A DNA stretch of 64,000 bases. It comes from Capilliphycus salinus. Lineage in GTDB: Bacteria; Cyanobacteriota; Cyanobacteriia; Cyanobacteriales; Microcoleaceae. This document shows, piece by piece, positions 35,165-46,400 of this stretch; positions within the stretch are counted from its first letter, which is position 1; the number at the start of each line of letters is the position of its first letter. The stretch is from NCBI RefSeq assembly GCF_047276495.1, contig NZ_CP178543.1, forward strand, positions 6,076,001-6,140,000. The letters run 5' to 3'. Under the pieces are notes generated by a model. That model was given only the letters and a program-made list of their open reading frames with translations, was not told where the DNA came from and did not search any database. The translations under genes were made by a program, and so were the position numbers.

Positions 35165-36601
35165 ATGAGTCTATCCTTTGTAGAACTAGGTATTTCAGAA
35201 GCCCGCGCTCAACATCTCGAATCCATCGGTTTTACCGAACCCACTCCCATCCAGGTGCAAGCGATCCCACAAATCCTATCAGGTCGAGACATCGTGGGAC
35301 AAGCCCAGACCGGAACCGGGAAAACCGCAGCCTTTTCATTGCCAATCCTCGAACAAATCGATCACAAAGCTAAAGATGTTCAGGCTTTGATTTTAACTCC
35401 AACCCGAGAACTGGCGATGCAGGTCAAAGACGCCATTCGCAAAATGAGCAACGAACGCTCATTATATGTGTTAACCGTCTATGGAGGTCAGTCGATAGAA
35501 CGACAAATCCAACGGTTAGACCGGGGCGTCCAGATTGTGGTGGGAACACCCGGACGGGTATTGGATTTGCTCAGTCGGGGCGACCTCAGACTTGATAGCA
35601 TCAAGTGGTTGGTTCTCGACGAAGCGGACGAGATGCTGAGTATGGGATTTATTCAAGATGTGGAAAAAATCCTAGAAGCGGCTTCAGAAAACCGACAAAC
35701 GGCTTTCTTCTCGGCAACAATTGAGCCTTCAATTTGGAAATTGGTGCGGAAGTACCTCAATTCTCCCGTCACCGTGAAGGTTGAACAGCCGAAAACCACG
35801 CCGAAACGCATCGAACAGGCGGTTTATACGGTGCCGCGTGGTTGGACGAAATCCCGTGCTTTACAACCGATTCTCGAACTCGAAGACCCGGAATCCGCGA
35901 TTATTTTTGTCCGCACCAAGCAAGCGGCGGCAGATTTGACCAGCTACCTACAAGGGGCCGGTCACAGCGTTGACGAATATCACGGCAACTTGAACCAGTC
36001 CCAACGGGAGCGGCTGCTGATGCGGTTCCGCAAGCGTCAGGTGCGCTGGATTGTGGCGACGGATATCGCCGCACGGGGTCTGGATGTGGATCATTTGACC
36101 CACGTGATTAACTACGATTTGCCGGATAACGCCGAAAGCTACGTTCACCGCATCGGTCGGACGGGTCGCGCCGGACGGGAAGGGAAGGCGATTACGTTGT
36201 TGCAACCGATGGATCGCCGCAAACTGCGCTTGATTGAGCGTCACCTGCGTCACAATTTTACCACGCTGACGATTCCCAAGCGATCGCAAATTGAAGCGCG
36301 CTATATCGAACGCTTGAAAGATAAGGTGTTAGAAGCCTTGACCGGCGAGCGGATGGCGTCATTCTTACCCATTGTCGCACAGTTGGGCGAAGAATACGAA
36401 CCCCACGCGATCGCGGCGGCGGCGTTACAAATGGCTTACGATCAGAATCGTCCCAATTGGGAAGAAACCGATTATCCCCAAGAGGAAGAGGTTAAGCCCA
36501 TTCCTAAGCCGAAGTTGGTGGGTAAAAAGCGCCGTTCTTCTGATTCTGAACCGCAGAAGAAGTCCTCAGAGAAGAAGTCTTCTGTCGGTAGCGGGAATTA
36601 A
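35165..36601 (+). CDS. crhR: DEAD-box RNA helicase, CrhR type
   Basis: 478 residues. All DEAD-box motifs are visible: Q motif (GFTEPTPIQVQAIP), I (AQTGTGKT, about 45-52), Ia (PTRELA), GG (YGGQSIERQI), II (DEADEMLSMGF), III (SAT), IV (IIFVRTKQ), V (TDIAARGLD) and VI (HRIGRTGRAG). The middle (PRGWTKSRALQPILELEDPESAIIF and HSVDEYHGNL) and the segment ALTGERMASFLP agree with my memory of Synechocystis CrhR, the redox- and cold-responsive helicase that rearranges RNA duplexes. The C-terminal tail is short, basic and Ser/Lys rich. AGGAGC lies 5 bases before the ATG. A hairpin terminator follows at 36652. Confidence 0.9.
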   Translation: MSLSFVELGISEARAQHLESIGFTEPTPIQVQAIPQILSGRDIVGQAQTGTGKTAAFSLPILEQIDHKAKDVQALILTPTRELAMQVKDAIRKMSNERSLYVLTVYGGQSIERQIQRLDRGVQIVVGTPGRVLDLLSRGDLRLDSIKWLVLDEADEMLSMGFIQDVEKILEAASENRQTAFFSATIEPSIWKLVRKYLNSPVTVKVEQPKTTPKRIEQAVYTVPRGWTKSRALQPILELEDPESAIIFVRTKQAAADLTSYLQGAGHSVDEYHGNLNQSQRERLLMRFRKRQVRWIVATDIAARGLDVDHLTHVINYDLPDNAESYVHRIGRTGRAGREGKAITLLQPMDRRKLRLIERHLRHNFTTLTIPKRSQIEARYIERLKDKVLEALTGERMASFLPIVAQLGEEYEPHAIAAAALQMAYDQNRPNWEETDYPQEEEVKPIPKPKLVGKKRRSSDSEPQKKSSEKKSSVGSGN

Positions 36602-36616
36602 ATAACCCTAACAGAA

Positions 36617-36692
36617 AAACCCGGTTTCTCAAAAAAACTGGGTTTCTCAAAAAACCCGGTTTCTCAAATAGACCGGGTTTTTGGTTTGCTAA
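36617..36692 (+). terminator. Terminator hairpin built from CCCGGTTTCT repeats after crhR
   Basis: AAACCCGGT (36652-36660) pairs with ACCGGGTTT (36672-36680), loop TTCTCAAATAG, then T-rich sequence. Two further copies of the CCCGGTTTCTC or CTGGGTTTCTC unit precede it, so the same dispersed repeat that forms the 106-bp array serves as a terminator here. Confidence 0.7.
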
Positions 36693-36912
36693 AAAATCCC
36701 AAATATTGCGGGTTTTTGCTGTGCTAATATCAAATCCGGTTGTATAATCAACCAATAACAGACACCTTCGCAGTACCAGCGACAGTGAACAGGTTTCGGT
36801 CGAACCGCGCTACTCCGCGCCACCGAATAGCAGATCCTTGACTATTGATCCGCAGATCATTTATCATTAGGTATGACAGTTATCAAAACTATTGCGATTT
36901 CCTTATAGTTCA
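36693..36912. other. Region before the HTH gene, no gene seen
   Basis: About 220 bases without an ORF. TTCGGT (36795-36800) and ACCGAA (36822-36827) could form a hairpin enclosing CCGCGC/CCGCGC. No promoter is called. Confidence 0.3.
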
Positions 36913-37365
36913 ATGATAGTCGGTACTACAGAAGCAGCCCGTATTCTAAAAATCTCTACCGCTCGACTGCGAGTTCTCCTAATCGCAGGCCGAGTCGAAG
37001 GTGCTTATAAGACCGGGAAGATGTGGCTCATTCCCCTGGTTGACGGCGAACCCACTATTAAGCGAGGTACAAGAGGCCCGGCTCCCCGTTGGTGCAATCT
37101 CAAAAAGCCTGCAACAACGATTATTCACGTTAATTCTCAAAGAATTCGGCAAAATCAAAAACACCAGGAACGACTTCCCGTGATTACCGTCAAAACGCGC
37201 AACACCAATACTTACGGGCATATTGTCGAAATACCGGGAGGATGTCGTGTTGTCTATCGTCCCGATAAACCTCTCCGTTGTGGTGCCAGGGTTTGGATTG
37301 AAACCTTTTATGATGTTAATGTCATCGGTCAGTCAAAATCTCTTGATCTCTCCACAGTTTTATGA
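36913..37365 (+). CDS. Small HTH (excisionase/MerR-like) DNA-binding protein
   Basis: 150 residues from the ATG at 36913; a TTG at 36892 is also open but adds nothing recognisable. Residues about 4-45 (TTEAARILKISTARLRVLL, then GRVEGAYKTGKMWLIP) follow the excisionase-type winged helix pattern: AA-x2-L recognition helix and a Trp-Leu-Ile-Pro end. A basic middle (KRGTRGPAPRW, HVNSQRIRQNQKHQ) is followed by a strand-rich C-terminus (VYRPDKPLRCGARVWIETF). Cyanobacteria carry several such small regulators; target unknown. It converges on the giant gene 4, with 61 bases between the stops. Confidence 0.65.
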   Translation: MIVGTTEAARILKISTARLRVLLIAGRVEGAYKTGKMWLIPLVDGEPTIKRGTRGPAPRWCNLKKPATTIIHVNSQRIRQNQKHQERLPVITVKTRNTNTYGHIVEIPGGCRVVYRPDKPLRCGARVWIETFYDVNVIGQSKSLDLSTVL

Positions 37366-37426
37366 TGGGTATTCAACCGGACTTGATATAAAAAATCTCG
37401 AAGAAATAGGGTTTTTGGTGTTTATA

Positions 37427-40400
37427 TTAAACAAAATCTTGTTCATCAAGCAGACTGGGATTAATACCCGGTAACACTGCTAAAAATTCTCCGGTTGATT
37501 GAACTTGAATCACGGTTCCGGTGGAACTTGAGGTAATATTTAACTGTTCAAAGGTTAACGGACTGATTAACTCAATCACATCTTGAGTATCGGTAAAATC
37601 AACAATAATATCGGCATTTTCTATGGTATTTCCACCCGTTCCAAACCCGATGACAAACGCATCATTTCCCAAACCGCCTGTTAACGTATCCGCACCTTGA
37701 TCGCCAACTAAGCGATCGTTTCCAAAGTCTCCAAACAGTTGATCGTTCCCCTCACCTCCCCAAAGGCGATCGCTATCTTTGTCACCATAAATAATATCAT
37801 TTCCCGCATCTCCTCGGATTTGGTCGTCGCCCTGTCCGCCAAACAAAACATCATCGCCGACCTCTCCGCTTAACCCATCGGCGCCGCTTTGTCCGTAAAT
37901 TAAATCTAAACTTCCTTCTCCCGATAGGCGATCGTTTCCTCGATTTCCAAATAAAATATCATCCAAATCCGAACCGACACCCGTATCATCTAACTCGCTT
38001 AAACTGATAACGGCTGCTTCAGAAAAGTTATTTTTTTGTCCGATATTATCATTGTCACTAATAGTAGCAGAAATTTCATCAACTGTCAAGACATCGTAGC
38101 GGGAATCCTCGCTATTTACCGAGTGATAAATCGTTCCGGGGTGGAAACTTTCAACGAGGTTATCATCAACAGCAGTCACCGTTATGGTTTGGGGAAGATT
38201 CCAGTTAGACGGGGTAAAGGTGAGGGTGCGTTTGTCGGTTTGGAGTTGAGAATTGGGGTTAATGGTAATCTCAACATTCGCCGTCGGTTCGCTATTTAAA
38301 ACTATTTTATAAACATCATTTCCAAAGCCTTCAATCACATCGGTTCGACGCACGGGTTGAACCACCGAAATTCCCGGTTCTCCGGGGGGTAAAGGTTCGT
38401 CATTTTCGATAATATCAACGGTGAGATTTTCGGCGTTTCTTCCATCTATTTTAATCGGAGTCTCGCGATTATAATTAGAATCGTTACTCGAAACCCGATG
38501 ATTAATGGTACTGGTATGAATATCGGCTTCGACATCTTCATCATCGACGGCTGCGACGGTAACGGTTTGAGGTTCGTTCCAATTTTCGGGAGTAAAAATC
38601 AGTTCAATTTCAGTTTCCGCACCGCTTCCCAAATTGACTTGACTATCGGGAGTAACCGTTACAATAACATTTTCACTCGGTTGGCTATTTAAAACAACTT
38701 CGTAGGTATCTGTTAAGCCATCTTCGCTAACTTCGGTGCGGTTAGAAGTTTGGGTAATTAAGACTTCCGCGACATCATTATCGGCGAGATTAACAATAAC
38801 ATTGGAAACCTCTAAACCGTCATAATTTTTATCCGCACTTCTAACGGTGTGGCTAATAATTTCGCTGGTTTCTCCCTGTAGAATATTGTCATCTGTAGCG
38901 ACAATCGTAACCGTTTGAGGAATATTCCAGTTGGTTTCATCAAATTCAATAGCGGGGATGGAATTAATGCGATTACCCGTGTTAAACTCTATCGTAACCG
39001 GAACTGCGGGGGGCGAACTTAAAACAATCTCATAACTGGCGGTTGTTTCTCCTTCGGTTATCGAGAGATTGCGAGTATTTATAATAATTTCCGCATCGAC
39101 ATCATTATCTTCGACTTCCACATTAACCGTCCGAACTTGTAAGTCTCGGTAATTTTCATCTTCGCTGATAATGTTATGAGAAATTCCGATAGTTTCATCG
39201 CCTTCGGGGATGACATCATCTATTGCTTCAACGGTGACAGTTTGGGGAATATTCCAATTTATAGAATCAAAGGTAATCGGATTAATCGGATTGAGTTGTT
39301 CTTGATTAAATTCAAACTCAATCGTTACGGGTAATTGCGGTTGTCGCGTTAAAACCAGAGAATAAGTATCCGTCTCTCCATCTTCAGAAACGGTGATATT
39401 TCGGGGGGCGATAGAAACATCAACAATATCATTTTCCGCAATCTCAATATTGACATCATCGAGGATAAACCCGTTATAATTCGGGTCATTGCTGGTGACA
39501 ACATGAGTAATTAAACTGTTGTGGGTTCTATCTTCGACCAAATCATCATCAACCGCTTGAATTTCTACAGTTTGGGGAACATTCCAGTTGGTTTCATCAA
39601 AGGTAATTTCAGTTAAAGGTTCAATTTGATTATCGGTTTCAAATCGAACCGTAACCGGTGCGGTGGGAACGGTGGTTAAAACTAAATTGTAGCTATCCGT
39701 AATTCCCGACTCGGTGACGGATAATTCCGTTTGAGAAATATCAATTCTCGCGACTTCATTATCAAAAATTTCGACAGTCGCAGTATTTTGAGTTCCGATT
39801 TCTGTCCCCAAACCGGGGTTAACCAACGCCAAAGAAAAAGTTTCATCTTCTTCGAGTAAATCATCCTCAAAAATCGGAACATTCACCGTCGCCGTTTTTT
39901 GATTCGCCGCAAACCGGACCGAAATTAAACTATTATCAAAATCTTCCCCCGCTGTCGCCGTTTCTGCGGTTAATTCCACATCGACGGTAGACGCTTGAGA
40001 CGTATCTCCGGTACGGTTAAGAGTAATTTCGGCGCCAACAATGGTCCCATCTTCATTAATTTGATAATTGGTTTGGGAAAATTCCACCGTTGGGGGTGTA
40101 TCATTATCAATAATTGTAAGATTGGCGCTACCCGTACCGATGACAATTCCTTCCGAGGGATTTGATAACGTTAACGTCGCCGTTTCCGGACCTTCAAAAA
40201 CAACATCATCTAAGATGGTAAAGGTCACACTGGCGGTATTATTTCCGTCGGGAATGGTAATCTGAGGACTCGATAAACTGTAATCATTTGAAGTAATTCC
40301 AATTCCCGAAACGTCGAGATTTACAGTTTGTTCCCCTTCCACATTCGCATCGGCGGTAAGGGTAACGGTAATGGCGGTGGTATTGGCTTCTTCCCCTGCG

Positions 40401-43400
40401 GTTAAATCAACCGATAAATCAACAATCGGAACATCATTATCAAGGTTTGTTAGGGAAACATTTTCCGGGTTAAGATTGTTATAATTGAGGTCATTACTAA
40501 TCGCCGATTCGGTGAGAATTCTGTACTCAATATCCCCGTCAACAAGATTATCATCAACACCCGTCACCGTGACAATTTGCGGGGTATCCCAGTTATCGGG
40601 AGTAAAGATTAAACTGGGTAGAAAAACCGCACCTTCGGCGGGATTATCGCTGCTTAAATTGAGGGTAACACTATCAACGGGTTGGGTATTGAGAACCACT
40701 TCAAAGGTTGCGGTTTCTCCCGCTTCACTTGTTACCAGTCCGCTGGTTGGACGAACCGTAATTCCTGGGGTTTCGTTATCGGTATTAACGACAGCGATAT
40801 TATCGGGTTGAAAGCCGTTATATTTGGCATCATTGCTCACGGCTTCGCCCACAATAATAGTATAATTAATGTTACCGTCGGCGATATTATCATCAACACC
40901 CGTAATTGTTACCGTTTGCGGAAGTTCCCAATTTTCCGGCGTAAATGTTACCGTTTCCGTCGAAAGTGTTCCTTCTGCGGTGTTGCTGCTGGCGAGATTT
41001 AGGGTAACTTCGGCTAAGGGTTGAGAGGTGAGAACCACATCAAAAGTAGCGGTTCCTCCAACTTCGCTGGTGGTTAATCCTGCGGTGGGAGTGATGACAA
41101 TTTCCGCCGTATCGTTATCGGTATTTGTAACATTAATATTGGCGGGATTGAAGCCGTTGTAATTGGGGTCAGTGGTGAATAAATCCGGCGTGGTAATGAT
41201 AGTATAACCGATATCATCATCATCAACATCATCATCAACCCCCGTCACCATTACCATCTGCGGAATATTCCAATTTTCGGGGGTAAATGTTACCGCTTCA
41301 ACCGAAACAATTCCTTCTGTTGTATCGCTACTATCAATTCCAATCGTAACATCATCAATGGGTTCAGTATTGAGGAAAATTTCAAAAGAATCGCTTCCCT
41401 CGGCTTCGTTTGTCACCAAACCGTTAACGGGAGTCACGGTAATTCCAGGCGTTTCATTATCGGCGTTTGTGACGCTAACATCTGCGGGGTTAATTCCGTT
41501 ATAAACGGGGTCATTACTAACCGCTGTATCCGTAATAATAGAATAGGATAAATTCCCATCGGCGATATTATCATCGACGCCGGTAACAATCACAATTTGA
41601 GGAACATCCCAATTTTCCGGGGTAAAAATAACCTCAGAAATAGAAAGGCTTCCTTCGTTGGGGTTGCTGCTATTGAGGTTGAGACTAACCTCTGCGGTGG
41701 GTTGGGAAGTTAAGACGATTTCAAAAGTAGCAATATCTCCCGCTTCTGTGGTGGTTAGTCCATCGGTTGGAGTAACAATAATTCCGCCTTCATCGTTGTC
41801 AAGATTGGTGAGGTTGATATCGGCTAAGTTAAAATTATTGTAAGTTAAATCATTGCTGGTAACGGTTGTATTAATGCTGTATTCAATATTCCCGTCAACA
41901 ATATCGTCATCAATTCCGGTAACGGTGAAAATTTGAGAATTACTCCAATTTTCCGGGGTAAAGGTTAAGGTTTCAGCCGAAAGATTTCCCTCGTTGGGGT
42001 TGGTGTTTTCGAGTTCAATAATAACGTCTGCTGTCGGTTGAGAATTGAGAAGAATTTCAAAATTAACGCTATCTCCCGCTTCGGTTGTAACGGGTTCAAC
42101 GGGAGGAATTAAAGTAATTCCAACTTCATCGTTATCGAGGTTGGTTAGGGTAATATTTTCTAAAAGAAACCCGTTGTAGTTAACATCTAAACTACTAACA
42201 GTTGGGGTAACAGTATATTCAACATTTTCGTCAACAATATTGTCATCTACTCCGATAACGGTAAAGGTTTGGGGAACGTTCCAATTTTCGGAAGTAAAGG
42301 TTATCGCTTCCGGGGAAGTAATTCCTTCGTCGGGGTTATTGCTGTTAAAATTCACCGTAACATCTGCTGTCGGTTGAGAAGAAAGAACCAAATCAAAATC
42401 AACACTTTCTCCGTCTTCTGTTGTAATTAATTCAGCAGGAGGGGTTACAACAATTCCGACAACATCATCATTTTGGTTGGTGAGGGTAATATCTTCCAAC
42501 TCAAAATTATTGTAATTAACATCTTCGCTGTTAACCGTTGTGATAATACTATATTGAATATCCCCGTCAACAATATTGTCATCAACGCCGGTAACGGTAA
42601 AGGTTTGGGGAATATTCCAATTTGCGGGGGTAAAAGTTAAGATTTCCGCAGAAAGATTTCCTTCGTCGGGGTTGGTATTTTCTAAGTTAATATTAACGTC
42701 TGCTAAAGGTTGAGAAGAAAGAACAAATTCAAAATCAACGCTTTCTCCTGCTTCGGTTGTAATCAGTTCATCGGGAGGGGTTAAAGCAATACCCAAAACA
42801 TCATCATCTTGGTTGGTGAGGGTAATATCTTCTAATTCCAAATTGTTGTAATTTTCATCTAGGCTATTAACCGTTGGGGTAATAATATAGTTAACATCCC
42901 CGTCAACAATATTGTCATCAACTCCGGTAACAGTAACCGCTTGGGGAATATTCCAATTTGCGGGGGTAAAAGTTAAGATTTCCGCAGAAAGATTTCCTTC
43001 GTTGGGGTTTTGGTTTTCTAAGTTAATATTAACGTTTGCTAAAGGTTGAGAAGAAAGAACAAATTCAAAAGTTGTTGTTTCTCCGGTTTCTGTTGTAATA
43101 GGTAAAACGGGAGGAGTGAACAAAACGCCTGCGTTATCATTATCAGCAATGGTTATCGAGGCGGAATTATTGTCTGTCAGCAGATAGTTTGTACCGGGAA
43201 CTAGATTGATTTGAACGGTTTCTTCCGGGTCGAAAATATTATCATCGACGGTAACAAGATTTAAAGTTGCTGCGGTGATTCCGGGTGCGATTGTAATTGT
43301 ATTGGGGGTGATGTTTGTAATTCCATCTCCCGCTTCTAACGTATAATCTTCTAGATTTACTGCACTACTTCCATTGCGATTAAAGTCAAGAATTAAAGCT

Positions 43401-46400
43401 TGGTCAACGGGTTCATCGAGAGTAATAGTATAGGTGGTGGTTCCTCCTTCAGTTGGGGGAAGATTGGCCGCAATACTGACTTGAACCGTTTTGATTAAAT
43501 TAATCGTTGTTTCGGCAATATTGCTGTTAGAAGTGCCATCGTTAACGGTAATATTAATGATGCGATCGCTTAAATTGGGGTCAAGTGTGGTATTATTATA
43601 AACAACCTGAGAAATTGCGGTTTGATAATCGGCGAGAAACGCATTTCCTCGCAGTTGTAATTGTCCGGTTGCAAAATTATAATCAGTCGCCGTAATTCCT
43701 GCGGGAAGTAAACCGTTAACCGCTAAACTTTCGTCATTCCCGTTGAGAGGGTTGGTTAAAGTTAGGGTTGCAGAGGCTAAATTTGGGCTATCTGCATCCA
43801 GAATTTGAACATCGGTATCCGCCACCGCTACGGCTTCTCGTCCTTCGGTAAAACGGGTACTATAATTGTTTCCCGTTCTGCCGCTATTATCATCTTTATC
43901 TAAGTCTAAAACGGGGGCGATATTGGCAGTAATGGGGGTAGAAAATTCGGAGGTATTATTATTAGCATCCGTCGCAGTTGCGGTAATTGAACGTTGGTTA
44001 TCCAGCAATTCAATATCAAAGTTGGCGGTAAACGGAATATTGCTGGTTGCTGTAATTTCTCCTAAATAAATTCGTCCCTGACGGTCGTTAACGCCGAGTG
44101 CTTCATTGGCAAAAAATTGTAGGGTAAAATTAGCACCGGGCGTACTATCAATAATACCTTCGATTTGAATACTGTCATCTTTTAATGTCGCCGTTAATAA
44201 ATCGGGATAATTTTGTAAAGTATTCGGCCCGGTATCCCCATCTCCAAAATCATTAATACTGATTCCGTCATTGTTTAAATCTATCCCAATTTCTTCAAAC
44301 GTCTGACCATTATCAAAGATAGAATTGCCGAGAATAGCATTTCCAACTCCCGAGTTAATTGTCACCCCATCTTCATTATTAAAAGCGATAGTATTTCCCC
44401 CTTCTTCACCTCCAACGGTATTATTACTGGCATCATTAAACACCAAAATCCCATTTAAAGTATTTCCCAAAGGTGTATTTCCATCGGAAGCGGTTCCAAT
44501 CCAATTTCCTTGAATGAGGTTATTTGTCGCCGCCAGACCATTAATTTCAATGCCGTTGGTATCGTTTCCAGAAATTAAATTCCCCGCCCCCGGAACGGTT
44601 CCGCCAACTACATTATTTTGCTGTTGAAATATCCCAATTCCCGCCCCAGTATTGCCCAAATCTGCGGTTCCCGAAATATTAGTTCCGATGTAATTTCCTT
44701 GAATAATATTATCGGAGGTCGTATCCAATTGTACGCCGTTTCGACCATTTCCAGAAACGAGATTGCGAGTTTGCGGCGTGGTTCCCCCGATTAAATTCCC
44801 GCTGGTTCCCTCACTCAGAAAAATCCCATCGACTGTATTTCCGAGATCGATATTTCCGGTAACATCGGTACCAATATAATTCCCTTGAACCGTATTATTT
44901 CCGCCATTAATTAACCGAATTCCTTCGGCAAAACGGTTAATAACAAAGCCTTTAATTGTACTATTTCCTGCGGTAACAGTTAACCCGCTTACCAAGTTTA
45001 CAATATTACTCCCATCGATTTCAATTAAGGGTCTATCTATATATCCCGGTTGAGAAGTTGCATCTAAAATCGCCGCATCGGTAACAGCAGGAAGGGGAGT
45101 AAGGGGACTAATAGTAAATGTTCCCGTATTGGGGTTAAAACCGGGGTCAGTTTGGGGAATATTAAAGGTAATAATATCAGTTCCTTCTACCCGGTTGGCG
45201 GTGTTAATCACCTGTCGCAATGAACCGACACCATTATCATTGGTATTGGTGACAATTAACGAGCGATCGCCGATAATTAAATTAGCACTATTTAAAGTCG
45301 TTAAAGCGTAACCCGTTCCCGGTTGTAAGCTAACTTCTATGGTTTCATTGGCTTCGCTAATATTATCAAAAACGGGAATAACATCTAAGGTTGCTGTTGT
45401 CGCTCCCGGTGCAATTGTCAAGCTATTAGCGGTCAAGTTGGTAATATTATTACCCGCCGCAAAACTGTAATCAACGTTATTGGTTGCATCGCCGGCAATA
45501 TTAAAATTAACCGTCAATCCTTCCGGGGGAGCGGGTTGATTTAAACTGATGTTAAACGTTCCGTTGGTTTGTCCGTCTTCAACGGGATTAACTCCCGCTA
45601 AAATGGTAAGTGCCGGATCGATAGTCGAGATAAAAATATCAGCAACGCCGTTGGTATCGCCGGGAATTAAATTGTCAGCAAAAGACTCAAAAGCAACTAA
45701 ATTCCCATCGCCCGAAACGACCGCTTGAAACGAATTTGCATTTGCTTCTTCACCCGCATCGCTAATTGAAATTCGGGTGGTAATTCCATTCCCCTGATCG
45801 AAAATTCCATCTCCATCGGGATCGCGATCGTGAACAAAAATATCTTCGACGCCGTTATTATCACCGATCACAAAATTAGAAGCGCTGGAACTAAACCCAA
45901 CAAATCGACCATCATCTGATATACTGGGTTGAGAAGAGGCTCGATTTCCACCGAAACCGTTGCCATCTACAGAAACCCGATTTGTGAGTCCGGTTTGGCG
46001 ATCGTAAACAAAGATATCTAAAGCGTTATTATTGTCTCCTTCGACCAAATTATTCGCCAAAGATTCAAAGACAATAAAGCGATTATTACCGGAAATTTGA
46101 GGGTCAAAAGAAGCATTATTCGCCTCAACTCCACCCAGTCCTACCGGTAGACGAATGATGGTACTATTTCCTTGGTCGAAAACCCCATTTCCATCGGGAT
46201 CGCGATCGTGGAGAAAAATATCTCGAACCCCGTTATTATCGCCACCGACGAGGTTATCGGCGTCGGACTCAAACACCACAAACCGCCCATCGCTAGAAAT
46301 TGATGGGTCAAAGGAATCGTTATTTCCTCCCAGACCAATTCCATTGATGGACATTTGGAAGGTGCGCTGAGTCCCCAGGTCAAAACTCCCGTTCCCATCG

